From Lepiota brunneoincarnata (Eukaryota > Basidiomycota > Agaricomycetes > Agaricales > Agaricaceae), in the NCBI GenBank assembly GCA_023014365.1, contig JAEBUN010000031.1, forward strand, positions 310,001 through 374,000: a stretch of 64,000 nt of DNA, given 5' to 3'. A program made the position numbers and the translations under genes. The notes under the pieces are model-generated. The model worked only from the letters and a program-made list of their open reading frames with translations, had not been told where the DNA came from and did no database searches. Positions 1-9,672 of this stretch are shown here, piece by piece. Each line of letters opens with the position of its first letter. Position 1 is the stretch's first letter.

Positions 1-3000
1 AGGTGTGGCTGGTTCAAGCATGGAAACATGGAAGACTGGGTGTACTCCATGCATGGAGTCGGGAAGTCGGAGTGTAAGGGAGTGAGTACCTGCTTGTGCA
101 ATGATCTCATAAGGCCCAAGGTACTTTTCGGAGAGTTTTTTGGAGGGATGGGTGGTGCGGAAGAATTGGGCTTTCACGAATACCTTTTGTCCAACCTTGA
201 AGTCCGGGGCGGGGAGTCGGCGGGCGTCGGCGGAGGTCTGATAACGTTGCTGGGCTAGCGCTATTTCGGACTTCAAGGTGGTGTGTAGGTCGTCGAGGTC
301 AACAGCAAAATGGCGGGCCCGAGCGGAGGCGAGATCGCGTTCAGGATGAACTGTGATGTTCGGATGGTATCCTTTATTAGCGAAGAACGGGGAGATACCG
401 GTGGTGGCACTAGGAGCGTTGTTGTAAGCGAACTCGGCTAGTGGTAGTAATTCGGACCAATTGTCCTGTTGGTAGTTACAGTAGACCCGAAGATATTGTT
501 CGAGGGTCTGGTTGGTGCGTTCCGTCTGTCCGTCGCCTTCTGGATGGTAGCCCGAAGTGAAATGTAACTTCATATCGAGGGCTTGTCCCAATGAGTGGAA
601 GAAGTGGGAGACGAATTCGGAGCCGCAGTCGGAGGTAACATGTTCAGGTACACCGTGCTTGGAGAAGACGTGGAGGACGAATAGGCGGGCGAGGTCGGAG
701 GAGGTGACGGTATCATAAGTCGGGATGAAGAGGGATTGCTTGGTGAGTCTGTCAACGATTACTAGGATGGCGTCGTAGCCGGAGGAGGCAGGGAGTTTTT
801 CGATGAAGTCCATGGAGATTGAAATCCAAGGGCGTTCGGGAATGGGGAGTTGTTTGAGGAGACCGTAGGGACGGTGGCGCTGGGGTTTAGACCTCATACA
901 GGTGACACAAGACTTACAGAAATCCTTGACGAAGGTGCGGACACTAGGCCAGGTGTATTCGCGCCGGATGAGTTCTAGCGTTTTGTTCTGACCGAAGTGT
1001 CCGGCTAGGACATGATCATGCTTGTACTGGAGGACCCGAAGTCGGAGATTGTCGGCGTCAGGGACGTAGATTCTGTCGTCTAGTAGAAGGAAACCTTTAT
1101 CATTAACTGACCAACGGCCTTCTGGGCTAGCAAGGTGGGCGGAAGCGGTCGGATCCGCTGGTAGGGCGGCGAGGATATCGTGGTGTAGCTGGTCGAGATC
1201 CATGACCACAGCTGCGCGAAGGGAAGGGGCGTAAAGAGTGGTGGCACGGACGGAGGCCGCGAGTTGTTCATGAGTGAACACAGGCCGGAAGTTGTGCGGG
1301 TTGACCGATGCATAGTCGCTATTCCCCCCTTTAGGGTAGACGTCCCATCGTCTAGTTAGGGCGTCAGGCTTGGTACCGAGGCGGCCGGGTCGGAAACGGA
1401 TGACGAGGTGGAACTGGGATAGGAACTCGGACCAACGAGCTTGGCGGCGAGTGAGGATTTTGGTGGTGCAGAAGTATTCAAGGTTTTTGTGGTCGGTGAC
1501 TACATCAATAGTAAGAGGGGCACCCTCAAGATAGTGCCGCCAGATACGAAAAGCCTCGAATATCGCCAGGAGTTCCTTGTCGTGGGTGTCATAATTAAGT
1601 TCGGCCGTGTTAAAGGTGCGGGAATGGAATGCAACGGGATGGACCTCTCCATCGTCAGTGACGATAGAGAGGATTGCCGCAAGGGCGTAGTCGGAGGCGT
1701 CGGTCTCGACAATGATCTGAGCGTCGGGGACCCAAGGAGTGAGGACGGGGGCGGAGATAAATGCTTCCTTCAGGGAGTTAAAGGCCTCGCGACAATCATC
1801 AGTAAAATTCCACTTCACGTCTTTGCGGGTGAGGCGAGTGAGCGGAACGACGATGTCGGAGTATCCGTGAATGAAGCGACAGTAGAAATTGGTGAAGCCT
1901 AAGAAGGACTGGATGTCCTTGACTTTCTTAGGCTCAGGCCACTCCTGGATGGTCTTGACCTTAGATTGGTCCATTCGGAGGCCGTCGGGGGAGAGAATGT
2001 AGCCGAGATATTCCACTGTGTCAGAGTGGAACTGGCATTTGTCAGGGCGGGCGTATAGACCGTGTTGGCGGAGCCGCTTGAGGACCTCCTTGACTTGGTC
2101 ACGATGGATACTATGGTTGTCGGAGTATATCAGAATGTCGTCAAGGTAGATAGTAACGCAGACGTCGAGCATGTCCTTGAATATATCGTTCATGAACCGC
2201 TGGAAGGTGGCGGGGGCATTGGTGAGGCCGAAAGGCATAACCATCCATTCGAAGGAGCCGTAGCGGGTCCGAAAGGCGGTCTTCCATTCGTCGCCGTCAG
2301 CAACGCGGACAAGATGGTAGGCGTGGCGGAGGTCGATCTTGGTGTATACGCGAGCTTTGCGAGGGGAGTCTAAGAGGTCGGAGATGAGCGGGAGGGGATA
2401 GCGGTCCTTCTTGGTAATACGGTTGAGACCTCTAAAATCAACGCATAAGCGGAGGGAGCCATCCTTTTTCTTGACGAAGAGGACCGGGGCTCCATGAGGG
2501 GAAGTGGAGGGGCGGATGAAACCAATAGATAAATGTTCGTCAATAAAATCACGTAGAGCTCCAAGCTCCGATTGTGAAAGGGAGTAAATGGTACCGACCG
2601 GAGGCTGACCGCCATCCTCTAGGTTAATCTGGAGGTCGTAAGGGCGGTGTGGAGCAAGTGTGTCAGCACGCGATTTACTGAAAACGTCAGCGAACTCGTG
2701 GTATTCCTCGGGGATGGATGAGAGGTCAGGCGGTTCCTCGGAGACAGAAGAGGACGCGGCCAATGCGGAGGCGGCGGAAAGATTGATTTGGAATTGTTGG
2801 GAGCCAGGGAGCTTGGCAGCGCGGATAAAGGCAGGAGCGTTTATCAAGGAGATGTGTGGTTTCGCAAGGGGGACAGGTTGGGACGAGGTCCCGGACAGGG
2901 GTGGTGAACCTAGGTCAGGAGAGTCAGGGGCGGCCATAGGCGGAGCCGATGCGGGTGCGACGCAGGTAGAGACGGAAGCAGGATTCTCGAGTAGGGATGG

Positions 3001-3540
3001 CCGGAAAGTAATACTGCCCAAAGCCCAGTCAATCAACGGATTGTAGCGGGTGAGCCAGTTGTGTCCTAAGACCACAGAACAGGAAGAGTCGAGCCGGGTG
3101 ACATAAGTGTCCAAAATGATAGATTCACCGGAGGGGAAGGATACAGGCAGTTGCGCAAGCTCCGTAATGGAGGCGTTTGAGGTCCCATCAAATAACCGAA
3201 GTTCAATAGCCGGGATGGACGAGGTTGGAATACTATGAGAACGAACGAAAGAAGAGTCCACAAAACAGTGAGTAGAACCACTATCAACAAGAGCTGTGAA
3301 AGGAGAAAAAGAAGAAGAAAAGTCAGAACTAACTACATTGTCCGTTGTAGAAAGCGGGTCCGAAGCGGAGAGTACAGGAGCGGAAACAGAGGGTAACAAA
3401 GTAACTAAAGGAGAAGTTAATGTAATATGAAGAGAGTTTGGATCGGAAAGAGCGGACGCATTGAGACGGAAACTCTCTGGAGCACAGCAGAGTTCAATGC
3501 GATCCTCAGTCTGTGCAGAGGCCTGAGGACCGCCGACTAT
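1..3540 (-). CDS. pol: pol polyprotein of element A: protease, RT, RNase H, integrase (partial)
   Basis: The minus frame that includes ATA at 3540 is open to the window start. It encodes an aspartic protease (A-L-V-D-S-G-S-T-H-C-F near 3270), a reverse transcriptase (F-V-K-K-K-D-G-S-L near 2470; catalytic Y-L-D-D-I-L-I-Y near 2130), RNase H (V-E-T-D-A-S-D-Y near 1700), and an integrase with its zinc-binding region (C-K-S-C-V-T-C-M near 905) and catalytic core (S-M-D-F-I-E-K-L near 810; H-P-E-G-D-G-Q-T-E-R near 540). No stop or frameshift was seen in the parts I translated, which is unusual for this window. The frame is -1 relative to gag and overlaps its end, so it is probably made as a Gag-Pol fusion. 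The 3' end lies outside the window. Confidence 0.88.
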   Translation of the reverse strand, partial: MVGGPQASAQTEDRIELCCAPESFRLNASALSDPNSLHITLTSPLVTLLPSVSAPVLSASDPLSTTDNVVSSDFSSSFSPFTALVDSGSTHCFVDSSFVRSHSIPTSSIPAIELRLFDGTSNASITELAQLPVSFPSGESIILDTYVTRLDSSCSVVLGHNWLTRYNPLIDWALGSITFRPSLLENPASVSTCVAPASAPPMAAPDSPDLGSPPLSGTSSQPVPLAKPHISLINAPAFIRAAKLPGSQQFQINLSAASALAASSSVSEEPPDLSSIPEEYHEFADVFSKSRADTLAPHRPYDLQINLEDGGQPPVGTIYSLSQSELGALRDFIDEHLSIGFIRPSTSPHGAPVLFVKKKDGSLRLCVDFRGLNRITKKDRYPLPLISDLLDSPRKARVYTKIDLRHAYHLVRVADGDEWKTAFRTRYGSFEWMVMPFGLTNAPATFQRFMNDIFKDMLDVCVTIYLDDILIYSDNHSIHRDQVKEVLKRLRQHGLYARPDKCQFHSDTVEYLGYILSPDGLRMDQSKVKTIQEWPEPKKVKDIQSFLGFTNFYCRFIHGYSDIVVPLTRLTRKDVKWNFTDDCREAFNSLKEAFISAPVLTPWVPDAQIIVETDASDYALAAILSIVTDDGEVHPVAFHSRTFNTAELNYDTHDKELLAIFEAFRIWRHYLEGAPLTIDVVTDHKNLEYFCTTKILTRRQARWSEFLSQFHLVIRFRPGRLGTKPDALTRRWDVYPKGGNSDYASVNPHNFRPVFTHEQLAASVRATTLYAPSLRAAVVMDLDQLHHDILAALPADPTASAHLASPEGRWSVNDKGFLLLDDRIYVPDADNLRLRVLQYKHDHVLAGHFGQNKTLELIRREYTWPSVRTFVKDFCKSCVTCMRSKPQRHRPYGLLKQLPIPERPWISISMDFIEKLPASSGYDAILVIVDRLTKQSLFIPTYDTVTSSDLARLFVLHVFSKHGVPEHVTSDCGSEFVSHFFHSLGQALDMKLHFTSGYHPEGDGQTERTNQTLEQYLRVYCNYQQDNWSELLPLAEFAYNNAPSATTGISPFFANKGYHPNITVHPERDLASARARHFAVDLDDLHTTLKSEIALAQQRYQTSADARRLPAPDFKVGQKVFVKAQFFRTTHPSKKLSEKYLGPYEIIAQAGTHSLTLRLPDSMHGVHPVFHVSMLEPATP

Positions 3541-3550
3541 TTTTCCGAGC
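3535..3550 (-). promoter_or_regulatory. candidate -1 ribosomal frameshift site, gag-pol of element A
   Basis: On the minus strand gag ends G-GAA-AAA-TAG. The pol frame is exactly -1 to gag and is open across this point, continuing ATA-GTC-GGC. The run of five A just before the gag stop allows the tRNA on AAA to re-pair on AAA after slipping back one base. It is not a perfect X-XXY-YYZ heptamer, because the P-site match is only partial. The frame relation is seen; the slip is inferred. Confidence 0.45.
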
Positions 3551-4943
3551 TCGGGAGAGCCGGCGCGTCTGTCTCGGAAATCTGAGCCTGTCGGCCTTTA
3601 GCCTTGGCGTCAGGGAATTTCTTCTTGTCGCAGTTGGCAGCCCTGTGATTGGGATCTGCGCAGACAAGGCAGAGGTTATTGTCGAAACGTCGTTGACGTT
3701 CCTCGGGGGTTAATTTACCGTCCTTACCAAGTTTACTAGTAAGGTCGGACTTTGGCGGGGCCGATTTCTGACCGGCGGACGGGTTGGGCGGATTGCCCTT
3801 GAAGATGTTATTACTGGGGGTGCTGCCTTTGTTGTTACTGTTGGCAGGCTTGGCGGCAGGTTGATGGTTTGTCGCGGTGGAAGGGGATGGGTTGCCTCCA
3901 GGTTTCCTAGAGGCGGTCGGGTCCGAAGCTGCTTTGGCGCGGGCCTTCTCGCGTTGGCGTTCCCAGTAGCGAGCATCGATCTTCATCGCTGCTGCTCGCA
4001 TTTCGATGAAGGTGTCGGGCTTGCCGTCGGGCCGATTGGACAGAATGTCCTGGATGCGGTCGGGGAGGCCTTTGTAGTAGCGGTGACAGAATACTTCGTC
4101 ACCCCAGCGGAGTTGGCCAGCTAGACGGAGGAAATCGACGTTGTAGACGGCGATCTTCTCGTCGTAGCGCATTCGGAGGGAGTCGAGCTGCTCAGCAGCT
4201 TCTCCAGTCGGATCCGCGGGACCGAAATTGGTCTGCAGTTCCAGGGTGAACTGGTCCCAGTCCTCGATCCAGTCGTGTATTATTCCGTGGTTGTTGGCCT
4301 CGTCGAGGCCGATTTCGAAGTGTTGCTGTGCCACGCCTGTGAGGTATGTCAACGCGAAGTTGACCTTGGTGGCGGGGATAGCGAACTGGGCCGGGTTAGT
4401 ACGGAAATAGAGCCGACATTGGAAGAGGAAGGGTTTGAGTTTGGCGGGGTCGGAACCTGTAAAGATGTCAGGTTCGCGAGCTTTGGTACGGGGAGATCAA
4501 GGAGGCTGTGGGGCTTGAGAGTTCCCACGGCCGTCCATTTGGTCGGCTATGCGTTGGAAAACTCGGAGTATGAGTCTATCATGGTCGTCTCGGGTGTTGC
4601 CAGGTGGGATGTTGTTGTTGTTGTCGCCGTTGTCTGATGGTTCGTCGTCGCCCGGGGGCCCGTCCCCATTGTCAGGGTAGTCGTCGGGATCACCAGGGTC
4701 GCTGGGATCAGGATTGGGGTCGGGGCCGTCGTCGGGGCCGTCGGGAGTCCGGAATACTGAAGGTTGTATATCTTCAGAGAAACGGTCTGGGGTCGAGGGT
4801 GCGATCGATTGTTGGTGAGAGCGAGAAGCCCTCGGGGAGTCGGGTTGCAGTTCCTCGGAAGGAGGTTGTCGAGTGATGCGTTTGCTACGGCGAGCGGCTG
4901 GAGTTACCAGAGTGCGAGTACGGGTAACTGTTCGAGAGACCAT
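3537..4943 (-). CDS. gag: gag (capsid/nucleocapsid) of element A, one in-frame TGA
   Basis: The frame runs from ATG at 4943 to a TAG at 3537-3539, about 468 codons. The N-terminal 145 residues are basic and then very rich in D, P, G and N. The centre is a retrotransposon Gag domain (F-A-L-T-Y-L-T-G-V-A-Q-Q-H-F near 4350). A CCHC zinc knuckle follows (C-L-V-C-A-D-P-N-H-R-A-A-N-C near 3680-3640), which normally binds element RNA. The only interruption is TGA at 4497-4499, in an S/P-rich linker where an Arg CGA codon would fit; reading resumes in the same frame. Because it has a single premature stop, I list it as a CDS rather than a relic. Confidence 0.82.
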
Positions 4944-4996
4944 GGTTAGAAAAATTCAGAGTGTGGTGGACAGGAGGAGTTTGAGTCTGATAATAC

Positions 4997-5647
4997 TGTT
5001 AGTGCCGGTGCGGGTCGGGACCGAAGCGGAGGGTCGGGGTGGTATCCTTGGTATAAGGTAACCGGGGGACAGGGCGAAGTCAGTACGTAGACTTCAGGAC
5101 CGAGGCGGAGTACGTCGGGCGGGGGGTTGGACTTGCGGCCTCAGCTTATGTGCTGTGCCCTCCTACTGTCCTAGTCCGTATTTCAGGAAGTCGGAGCCGA
5201 AGCGGAGCGAGGCAGAAGAGAGGAGAGGATATGGAACAGGGAGCTGGTCCGCTACTCGATTTGATTATCAGACTCAGGAGTACAAGCCAAGTACCTACAG
5301 TATATATACTACTGGCCTTACGAACTATGACTTGTACTGACTACGTGCGGAGTGAAGCGGAGACCCATATGGTTACAAACGGATTACAAACGAAATGGAG
5401 ACCGGTACGGGTATGGAGACTGGTAACGTATCTTGACTACGGACGGGAAATGGAGACGGGGAAATAGAGACAGCGAGGTTCAGGTGACCACGGCACGTGT
5501 GGAGGTGGTCGTGTGATCGGGGCAGTGGGTTGCGGTCGGAGTGAGTCAGGGCCGAGTCGGAGGGCAGAGGGTTGTTGTGTGGAACACACGTGGAGTTGAG
5601 AAGCCGAAGTTTAAGTGATTAGACTTATAGTTGGCATGGATATGACA
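4997..5647 (-). repeat. 5' LTR of element A (651 bp)
   Basis: In element orientation the repeat begins TGTCATATCC (5647) and ends CACTAACA (4997), giving TGT...ACA termini. It aligns over its whole length to the solo LTR at 28500-29158, which fixes both ends. It holds the promoter-like core TAGTATATATACTG near 5300. The 50 bp that follow towards gag contain no primer-binding site that I recognise. Confidence 0.88.
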
Positions 5648-5648
5648 G

Positions 5649-5750
5649 TGTAATCATTTGAAAGGAGGGATATATAATGCATTGGGGGGCCCAGGGGTGT
5701 CAATAGGGTTGGTGGAGGTACTACTGGGGTGTTTGGAGTGTCCCCTTACA
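5649..5750 (-). repeat. 3' LTR of element B (102 bp)
   Basis: It is identical over all 102 bases to 13210-13311. It begins TGTAATCA and ends CCCTTACA as read on the plus strand. It contains no CpG dinucleotide. In element orientation it is preceded by a purine tract, AAGGGGGGGGTGGA, at 5751-5764. Confidence 0.85.
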
Positions 5751-5764
5751 TCCACCCCCCCTTC
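5751..5764 (-). promoter_or_regulatory. polypurine tract of element B
   Basis: On the minus strand AAGGGGGGGGTGGA lies immediately upstream of the 3' LTR start TGTAAGGGG. This is where plus-strand DNA synthesis would be primed. Its position confirms where the short LTR begins. Confidence 0.75.
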
Positions 5765-5849
5765 AGGATCGCGGTGACTCGACGTGATGGTTGGGAATGG
5801 TTGGAATGGAATGGAACCAAACTGGAGGGCTCGTATGAAGCATGGGGCC

Positions 5850-7784
5850 CCAGGGTGTCGTTCATAGAATTTCTTAACAAGTCCAGGAGCGTGTACATTG
5901 GCTCAGTTTTCCCAAGAATTGTGTTCATGACCAAAGCCTTTCCACTTGACCAGAAATTTGAGTTTTCATCATACAAATTGGCTGTCTAGGATCTCTTCTA
6001 CCTCCCATTCCTTTTCATTGTTGATAACTACGGGATCTGGTGGTGGGGGTGGCTGCCGGGCTGGAAATGGGTCCTCTGGCACGGGGGAGAGCTTCACAAT
6101 GTTGAATACTGGGTGGAGGTGTTGCATAGACTGGGGGAGTTTCAGGCGATAGGTACTAGCACCAACTTGTCATTCTACTGTATAGGGGCCGAGTCTGAGG
6201 TGGGATAATTTCTTGGATGGTCGAGTGGTATGAATATCGCTTGTGTCTAAGTAAACTTGATCTCCCAGTTTAAAGACAGGTGCTGGGGTGCGGTGCTGGT
6301 TGTAGTACCTCGCCATTTCATCTTTGGACTGTACCAACGCCGCTTTAGCCTCCTCCATTGTTGCTTTCATCCGATCAGTGAACTTGTTAACTGTTTCCAA
6401 GCGAGAGGGTCATTGATGGGGTTCAAAACCCATCCAGGGATGTCTGCCAGTGTCGAGAAGGAAGGGGGAGTGTTGAGTTGAGGAGTGGATATGATTATTG
6501 TGCTGAAACTTGGCTAGTGGGAGGAGGTCTAGCCAGTCATCTTGCCTCTCGTTGACGAAGATCCAAAGGTACTGGTCTAACTCTTGATTAACCCTCTCAG
6601 TTTGACCATCTGCCTGGGGGTGCCACATGGTTGTGCTCGCTACTTTGATTCCCAATTTCCGGTAGAGTTCCTTAGTGAACTCTGCAACAAACTGGGGCCC
6701 TCTGTCCGATACTACCTGTTTGGGGAGTCTGTGTAGTTTCCATACATTGTGTAGGAACAGTCGGGTGGCTCCTTCTGCTGTCACGGTGGTGTATGTGGGG
6801 ATGAAATGGGCTCGCTTGGAGGCTGAGTCAACCACGGTCATTACAGCATCGTACCTGGCAGAAGGGGGGAGCTCTACAATGAAGTCAACACTTATAGTAT
6901 CCCACCGGGATTCTGGAATGGATAGGGGGTGGAGTTCTCCAGTGGGGAGGTGGCGATGAGGCTTTGTTCTGAGACACAGGTCACATGTAGCAATGTATTG
7001 GCTGATGAAATGAGACATCTGTGGCCACCAGTAGTTGCAAGAGACTAATTCGAGTGTTTTCCAGCAACCCGCATGTCCCCCGATCGGGGAGTCATGGTAG
7101 AGGGCTATGATATGGCACCGGAGGTTGTCACTGTCCAGGACGTAGATCTTGCCTCGGAACAGGAGCAACCCATCCATCTTCGACCACTCAGAGGAGCGTA
7201 CTGTCTTGGAGGAGGACTCTTTAAGCTTGCAAGCTGATTTTGCGACTGCTTCTTCCACAATTCCAGCACGGTTTCCTGCTTGTATGTCTCGTAAGAGGGT
7301 TTGTTCTTCCCCTGTAACTTGAATCCCCTCCAGAGCATGGATGGCAAACTTCTCTCTGGTCAAAAGGACAATGTCTTCATTATCACTGACTCTGGAGCCA
7401 TGGTCTGCACACCAAGATAACACGTCGGCCTTCCCCATTGATTTACCTGGTCTGTGGTGGAGTCCGAAGTCAAAACGAGCTAGAATAAGGGACCAGCAGG
7501 CTTGGCAACGATTGAGCTTCTTAGCCATCATAAAGTACTCTAGGTTGCAGTGATCTGACCAGATTTACACAGTATGAGGGGCTCCTTCTAAGAAATGTCG
7601 CCATTCCTCAAGTGCTTGAATGATAGCCAGCATCTCTTTGTTATGGATTTCGTAGTTTCATTGTGCCAGGTCCAGAGACTTAGAGTAGAAGGCCACCAGG
7701 TGCCATTTGCCTTCCTTCAACTGCTGGGAGAGCACTGCTCCGGTGGCAAAATCAGAACTATCCGCCTCAACCCAGAAGGGTAAG
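5850..7784 (-). pseudogene. pol: pol of element B, distal part: RNase H end, integrase, chromodomain
   Basis: After the insertion the minus strand continues with RNase H (W-V-E-A-D-S-S-D-F-A-T-G-A, near 7770), then integrase: a zinc-binding region (H...H and C-D-L-C-L-R-T near 6980), the catalytic core (V-D-F-I-V-E-L-P, then V-S-D-R-G-P-Q-F near 6700) and H-P-Q-A-D-G-Q-T-E-R near 6620. A C-terminal chromodomain (E-K-E-W-E-V-E-E-I-L near 6000) follows, marking a chromovirus. Breaks include in-frame TGA near 7660, 6415 and 6170, one TAA near 7570, and a frameshift plus TGA within the chromodomain. Apart from these the frame is recoverable, so the copy is inactive by point decay rather than deletion. 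Confidence 0.8.
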
Positions 7785-9672
7785 GAGGTGTCTGGTGAAA
7801 TGTGGATTACTTTACAAGATTGAAAACAAAGTTTGTTAACAGGTTCGCTAACTCCAACTTTATAAGTTTGTGGGGGAGAGGTTGTCACAGATCTCCAGAA
7901 ATATATTCAATTCTAGTGTTTTTAGGGTTTTGGTATGTTATTCCCTTAGTCTCCAACCAGACAGACAGTTGTTCTATCTGAATACAATGGGAACTTTGAT
8001 GGTCGTTACTATATAATATGTTAACTAATATCTTCACGATTCGATAAGTCAGGCAAAATGCAAGCTTTTGCAATCAGTGAACCTCCATAGACCTAGCAGA
8101 CAATGTGTTCTAATGGGCCCTAGCGTACTACATCCTTTTCTCTTGACAATACTGTAAATTTACACTACCCAGCGAGACAGGCTTTTGACAAGCTCCTGCA
8201 GTAAGTGTCTTTAAGCTAGTAGGCCTAGCGGATGGCGTTATCTAATGGGCCCTAGTGCACTACAGCTTCTGAACAAGGCAATGAAACTTTTATACTACTC
8301 AGTGAGACAGGCTGCTAGTGAGCTCCTGCAGTAAGTATCTTTAGACTAGATAGACCTAGTGGACAGCGTTTTCAACGGGCCCTAGTGTACTATGTTTGCT
8401 TCTCAATTAAACAGCTCTACAATTCAATGGTATACTTCTGAGGCAAGGCCTCTAAGAGGAACCCAAAGAAACAGAAGTTAGTGAACTTTCTACTTAAGAA
8501 CAGAAGAGGTGTAGCAACTTGTATTCAGTTCTCAAGTCAAGCAGAAGGGTCTGTCAATATCTCAATCGTTTCAAAGGGTCTGGTTTTAAAGAGTATAACT
8601 CTTTAAGTCTCTGGTGGTCTTATGACCAAAGAAAATCATGTAAAATTGCTTTATATTCCTATCCTAATCAACCATACAATCAGGGGGGGAAATAGGCAAG
8701 CGGTTTTTTCCCTCCCATGTAATTTACAGACAAGTTTTTATAACAATATACAATTAACTTATGGGTATACCTGAAACAAGCCTTCAGCTTCATCATTTTA
8801 TTGTCTCCTCATCATTTAGGAGCATCATTCTAGGAGTTCCGATATCAGTGACATCAATTTGCTCTCAGGGACTTGCTCCCTAGGTGCCTGGCTATTTATA
8901 TCACAGCCAGCCGGGTTAGCAAGTTTCCTCGCTAACATTTATCTATTGGTTTTTATTTTATTCTTGGACTCTCCACACCTGAGCTTTTCAACCCTAATGT
9001 TCTAAAGTCCACTTCCATAGTCTTCAGGTAGTAGACTAACACTAGAATTAATTAGCTTATTCTATTTTTATCAATCTTCATTTTCTAGTTCATCATTTCT
9101 GATCTCTTTTTGTTTCTATGAGGGGGCATCCTTCCCTGAGTACCCTCTGGGATACCCCCATTCGATCCCTTAGGTTTCAATATCATCAGAACCATTTCAA
9201 GGGGACATTCTTGTCAGGGCATTCAGCTAATCCCTACATTCTTTTGTCAAGATTCACTCCCAGACCTGTTATTATGACTAGGTACCATCTGGATGACATA
9301 GGTGTTGCAACTCATCTGCTTTCTAGGGCAGAGGCAAAAAAATGGGTTTTTTTTGTGCAGTCATGAGTTTCTTAACTAATATCTTAGTTAACATGGTATC
9401 GGATACAATGCTCGGGTACATTCATACCAGAGTCATTCTTCCATAGCCTTGTCACCCATAAGTTAGTTAACATCACTTTTACTTGTCTGGGTGTTCTGGT
9501 TCTGTTTCTGAGATGTCCGCCTTCACATATTTTAGATAGTATTCTAAATCTCTCGTACCCAGTGTCTGACCATGGCCATATACTGATATTATTCAGTAAC
9601 AGAGAGTTAGTTACTTTATTAGCTAGTGATTTCACAAATGAAATGATTTTGTGGTGCAACACCGGCGAAGCG
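7785..9672. mobile_element. unclassified 1.9-kb AT-rich insertion in the pol of element B
   Basis: The RNase H domain of B reads ...A-P-V-L-A-S-P, then stops at 9672, and resumes ...S-P-D-T-S-L-P at 7784. The segment between is therefore inserted. Edge sequences on the minus strand, TTCGCCG and TTCACCA, could be an imperfect target duplication. The insert is AT-rich, has no coding domain I recognise and no clear terminal repeat. It contains a 131-bp tandem repeat (8088-8400) and several GTTAGC/GCTAAC motifs. The sequence TAACATGGTATCGGA near 9388 resembles an LTR end plus primer site, so it may be a decayed non-autonomous LTR element. Confidence 0.6.
8088..8400. repeat. tandem repeat, period about 131 bp, 2.4 copies
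   Basis: Units begin at about 8088, 8219 and 8350. Each starts TAGRCCTAGYRGA and contains GGGCCCTAG followed by CTA, then, in the two complete units, GAGACAGGCT and AGCTCCTGCAGTAAGT. Copies differ at roughly one base in five, so the array is old. It lies wholly inside the insertion at 7785-9672. Confidence 0.75.

Larger units (their letters stand above)
1..5647 (-). mobile_element. Ty3/gypsy LTR retrotransposon A (5' part; continues past window start)
   Basis: Reading right to left: a 5' LTR (5647-4997), gag (4943-3537) and a pol frame that stays open to base 1. Pol order is protease, reverse transcriptase, RNase H, integrase, which defines Ty3/gypsy. The window edge falls in the integrase C-terminal region (H-P-V-F-H-V-S-M-L near base 40), so a chromodomain, the 3' LTR and the target-site duplication cannot be seen. 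Only one in-frame stop was found in about 4.9 kb, and the LTR is still rich in CpG, so this is the youngest-looking element here. It abuts element B directly: B's LTR starts one base beyond the LTR of A. A solo LTR of the same family lies at 28500-29158. Confidence 0.9.

Noticed and set aside
8088..8400. CRISPR-like or regulatory array
   Set aside because: Units are about 131 bp, contiguous and diverged, with no spacers; the genome is eukaryotic. It is a plain tandem repeat.
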